Below the pieces are notes generated by a model, which was given only the letters and a program-made list of their open reading frames with translations, searched no databases and was not told the DNA's origin. The translations under genes and the position numbers were made by a program. This document shows positions 61,563 to 64,000 of a stretch of 64,000 nt of DNA, piece after piece. The stretch is from Maricaulis sp965657935 (lineage in GTDB: Bacteria; Pseudomonadota; Alphaproteobacteria; Caulobacterales; Maricaulaceae): positions 50,132 through 114,131 of the forward strand of contig CBFHQE010000001.1 of assembly GCA_965657935.1 (NCBI GenBank). The letters are read 5' to 3'. Within the stretch, counting starts at the first letter, position 1; each line of letters begins with the position of its first letter.

Positions 61563-62596
61563 GCGTTCCCAGTATCCATTATCGCGCACCGGCATTTGCC
61601 GAAACCAAGCGGACATATACGGGAGAGCGTGTCGGGCGCCAAGCCGGCTGACTTGATCAGGCGTGTATCAACCATATCCGCGAGTGATTTGATAAATTCC
61701 GGCTGTGTACCAAGCGCTGGCACTCGCACATATGTAGGAACACCATTCTCGGTTGCAAGTTCTTCATATTCCTCATCGAGTTCGACAAGGGTCTCGATAT
61801 GCTCCGACACAAAGGCTATCGGTGTCAGGACAATACCCTTGCAGGCCTTTCCGGCCCGCTCAATCGCATCGTCGGTGGACGGTCCGATCCATTCCAGCGG
61901 TCCCACCCGGCTCTGATAGCAGATCTCGTGGTCAGTGATCTCCGGCATTTTAGCGACGACAGCGGCAACCGTCTGTTCGACCTGCCACTGATAGGGATCA
62001 CCCCGATCAACAATCTTCTTGGGCAAGCCATGAGCGGAGAAAAGCACCCGCGTATTGTCCAGATCCTCGACTTTCAACAAAGTCTTTCGCAACAGTGCGA
62101 CATGAGCATCAACAAAAGCGTCTTCGGTCGGATAACAGCAGATCGTTTCGGCTTGCGGACCATTGGCCGTTTTCCAGGCATCGAGTGAAGATGCTGTCGT
62201 GGTCGTCGAAAACTGCGGATAGAGCGGCAACAAGATAACCTTATCCGGCTGCCACGCTTCAACTTCACGTGCCACGTCTTCCGTGAACGGATGCCAATAG
62301 CGCATCGCTGGCCAGATTTTCACATCCAGATCAGGATGACGCGATCGCAATTCAGCTTCGAGCGCATCAAGCTGTTTTTTCGTTTCCGGCACCAATGGGG
62401 AACCACCACCCATCTTCGCATAGTTTTCCCGGGCAGATTTCGCTCTGGTGGTGGATATCAGCCATGCGAGCAGTTCCCGGATCGGTCCCGGCGCCTGGAT
62501 GATCGCCGGGTCGCGAAACAGATTGCGCAGGAAAGGACGAACCGCTTCGGGTTTGTCAGGTCCACCGAGATTAAACGCCGCAATTGCTAATTTCAT
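61559..62596 (-). CDS. hemH: ferrochelatase
   Basis: A 345-residue enzyme that inserts Fe(II) into protoporphyrin IX. FNLGGPDKPEAVRPFLRNLF is the N-terminal signature, LFSAHGLPKKIVDRGDPY near residue 185 holds the catalytic His, and CYQSRVGPLEWIGP near 228 is the family block. It is the second gene of hemE-hemH-hemJ. Confidence 0.97.
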   Translation of the reverse strand: MKLAIAAFNLGGPDKPEAVRPFLRNLFRDPAIIQAPGPIRELLAWLISTTRAKSARENYAKMGGGSPLVPETKKQLDALEAELRSRHPDLDVKIWPAMRYWHPFTEDVAREVEAWQPDKVILLPLYPQFSTTTTASSLDAWKTANGPQAETICCYPTEDAFVDAHVALLRKTLLKVEDLDNTRVLFSAHGLPKKIVDRGDPYQWQVEQTVAAVVAKMPEITDHEICYQSRVGPLEWIGPSTDDAIERAGKACKGIVLTPIAFVSEHIETLVELDEEYEELATENGVPTYVRVPALGTQPEFIKSLADMVDTRLIKSAGLAPDTLSRICPLGFGKCRCAIMDTGNA

Positions 62597-62613
62597 GAAA
62601 TCCCGCCTGGCGG

Positions 62614-63648
62614 TTACCGGTCACGAACGAACCGGATGAGCTGTTCAACATGGGCCACCGGCACATCAGGTGTAATCCCGTGGCCAAGGTTGAAGATATG
62701 GGGCCGGCCAGACCAAGCGTCCACAAGTCGAACCACCTCGGCCTTGAGAACATCGCCTCCGGTTCGTAATACCGCCGGATCAAGATGCCCCTGAACCGGT
62801 AGGCCCTTGGGCAAATTCTCATCCATCCATCCGGGATCAACCGACGTATCAAGCGCCAATGCCGTCACACCGGTTTCACGAGCATATTTTGGATAAAGTG
62901 TTCCAGCACCCCGCGGAAAGCCGATAATCGGTAGATCTATTTCCTGGGCGCGAATTCGATCAACAATACGTTTTGTCGGACGGATGATCACGCGATCAAA
63001 CAGCGGTTCCGGAAGCCCTTCCGCCCAGCTGTCAAAGATCTTCAGAACTTCAGCGCCCGCACGGGCCTGCATGACCAGGTAATCCGCGGTGGCATCCGCG
63101 ATGATATCCATCATCGCATCAAACGCCTCCGCCTGGTCATAGGCGGCGACACGTGTCTTGAAACGGTCCTTGGAACCGCCACCCTCGACCATATAGGTCG
63201 CAACTGTCCAGGGCGCGCCGGCAAAACCGATGAGCGTTGTCTCTGGCGGCAGCTCAGTCTTGGTCAGACGAAGGGTTTCACCAATCGATGCGAGGACGCT
63301 GTCATCACGCTTGTCAGCCAGCTCCTGGTAATTTGACACATCAAACGGATCCAGCTTGGGGCCTTCACCCGTCACAAACCAGACCCGACGTCCCAGGGCG
63401 ATGGGGATCAGCAAAATGTCCGCGAACATGATCGCTGCATCGAAACCGAACCGTCTGATCGGTTGCAATGTGACCTCGGCAGCAAGATCCGGAGAAAAAC
63501 AGAAATCAATAAAGTCCTTCGCCCGCGACCGGACTTCTCGGTATTCAGCCAGATATCGCCCGGCTTGGCGCATCATCCAGATCGGGGGCGGCGAGAGTGT
63601 CTCACCCTTCAGGACGGAGAGGATCGGTTTTGAAACAGCATCGGTCAT
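62614..63648 (-). CDS. hemE: uroporphyrinogen decarboxylase
   Basis: A 344-residue enzyme making coproporphyrinogen III. PPIWMMRQAGRYLAEYREVR near 22-41 and GFAGAPWTVATYMVEGGGSK near 135-154 are the two PROSITE-type signatures. ATG at 63648 is chosen; a TTG 12 codons upstream is also possible. It is the first gene of the heme operon and abuts the presumptive chromosome origin, as in Caulobacter. Confidence 0.96.
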   Translation of the reverse strand: MTDAVSKPILSVLKGETLSPPPIWMMRQAGRYLAEYREVRSRAKDFIDFCFSPDLAAEVTLQPIRRFGFDAAIMFADILLIPIALGRRVWFVTGEGPKLDPFDVSNYQELADKRDDSVLASIGETLRLTKTELPPETTLIGFAGAPWTVATYMVEGGGSKDRFKTRVAAYDQAEAFDAMMDIIADATADYLVMQARAGAEVLKIFDSWAEGLPEPLFDRVIIRPTKRIVDRIRAQEIDLPIIGFPRGAGTLYPKYARETGVTALALDTSVDPGWMDENLPKGLPVQGHLDPAVLRTGGDVLKAEVVRLVDAWSGRPHIFNLGHGITPDVPVAHVEQLIRFVRDR

Positions 63649-63699
63649 ACCGATTGCTTTATGGTGCTCCGTCCACAGGTTCAATGCGGCGTTTTCACT

Positions 63700-64000
63700 T
63701 CCGCTTTAATTATGAATCTAATGAGTCGTAGTTGTTGTGCTGTGAGTTTCGGGGGTATCTCATTTATCCGCAGTCTGAGAGATCTGAAGGGTATTTCATA
63801 AGTGGGAATCACGAGAAATATTTGGTTTGGGGAAAGAAAAAATACCCCCTTAAATTCAGCATATAGAGCTATTTTCGAATGTTGATAAACTAATCAAAAA
63901 CTGTTGCTAAATTATCCCCGGAAATTTCATTCACAGGCTTTTCAACATTGATGATGACTGTGGACAAAATTGTGAAATTATCGGGGTATGACCGGGTATT
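63700..64000. other. presumptive chromosomal origin (oriC), partial
   Basis: An AT-rich, non-coding 300-bp region upstream of hemE. DnaA-box-like 9-mers: TTATCCGCA (63764-63772), TGTTGATAA (63880-63888, TTATCAACA on the reverse), TTATCCCCG (63912-63920) and TGTGGACAA (63959-63967, TTGTCCACA on the reverse). GANTC sites at 63714, 63723 and 63806 fit CcrM methylation. A GGG(G)TAT motif repeats five times. The neighbourhood hemE-oriC with parS 8-10 kb away matches Caulobacter. The window cuts it on the right. Confidence 0.82.

Noticed and set aside
63700..63860. CtrA sites (TTAA-N7-TTAA) in the origin
   Set aside because: TTAA occurs at 63706-63709 and 63850-63853, but the second half at the required spacing is absent in both cases.

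Overview
The window is a single, almost fully coding, chromosomal segment from an alphaproteobacterium. The best fit is the Caulobacterales/Maricaulales/Hyphomonadaceae group. Evidence for this: a gdhZ-type 180-kDa NAD-glutamate dehydrogenase, a probable NtrZ family periplasmic protein, an SdhAF4 homologue, the order mnmE-mnmG-rsmG-parA-parB with holA-lptE-leuS beyond it, and an origin-like AT-rich region directly upstream of hemE, as in Caulobacter and Rickettsia. The sequence does not identify a genus. There is no phage, insertion sequence or CRISPR array.

Layout. 1-2438: an ABC-2 export operon (ATPase, permease, GldG-like protein cut by the window edge). 2.7-6 kb: small conserved proteins (DUF2794, Bax inhibitor-1 family, ThpR) and an esterase. 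5.9-8.4 kb: a leftward group of histidine kinase, low-molecular-weight tyrosine phosphatase and an AraC regulator broken by an in-frame stop. 8.7-11.5 kb: argG, an SdpR/SdpI-like pair and the remains of an alpha/beta hydrolase gene. 11.6-23.6 kb: a mostly rightward run of SDR, LysE, pyrF, htpX, rsmB, rpe, heparinase family, sugar-nucleotide dehydratase, purH and a dienelactone-hydrolase-like protein. 23.6-28.6 kb: the large glutamate dehydrogenase. 28.6-31.4 kb: the least dense part, with a candidate 32-residue membrane peptide, a truncated alginate-export-type barrel, an HTH regulator, a 50-residue protein and tRNA-Gly(GCC). 31.4-45.5 kb: housekeeping genes including cnoX, ubiH family, ftsK, lolA, xthA, an OmpR-type regulator, an L,D-transpeptidase, yggS and ntrZ. 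45.6-51.8 kb: porin, DUF3576 lipoprotein, leuS, lptE, holA. 51.8-57.7 kb: leftward parB, parA, rsmG, mnmG, mnmE, DUF6489. 58.0-63.65 kb: LytTR regulator, GST, rho, hemJ, hemH, hemE. 63.7-64.0 kb: presumptive chromosome origin, continuing past the window.

Functional themes. The right-hand end is the origin-proximal segregation region: two perfect 16-bp parS palindromes (inside rsmG and between mnmG and mnmE) lie about 8 and 10 kb from the candidate origin, next to the parAB genes whose products would act on them. The three heme genes cover uroporphyrinogen decarboxylation, protoporphyrinogen oxidation and iron insertion. Envelope biogenesis is represented by lolA, lptE, porin, the L,D-transpeptidase and NtrZ. 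Most of the window is ordinary core genome. The most interesting items are the origin with its iterated GGG(G)TAT motif, the parS pair, the two decayed genes, the unlisted small membrane peptide and several tightly overlapped gene ends. I found no convincing wholly new multigene system.
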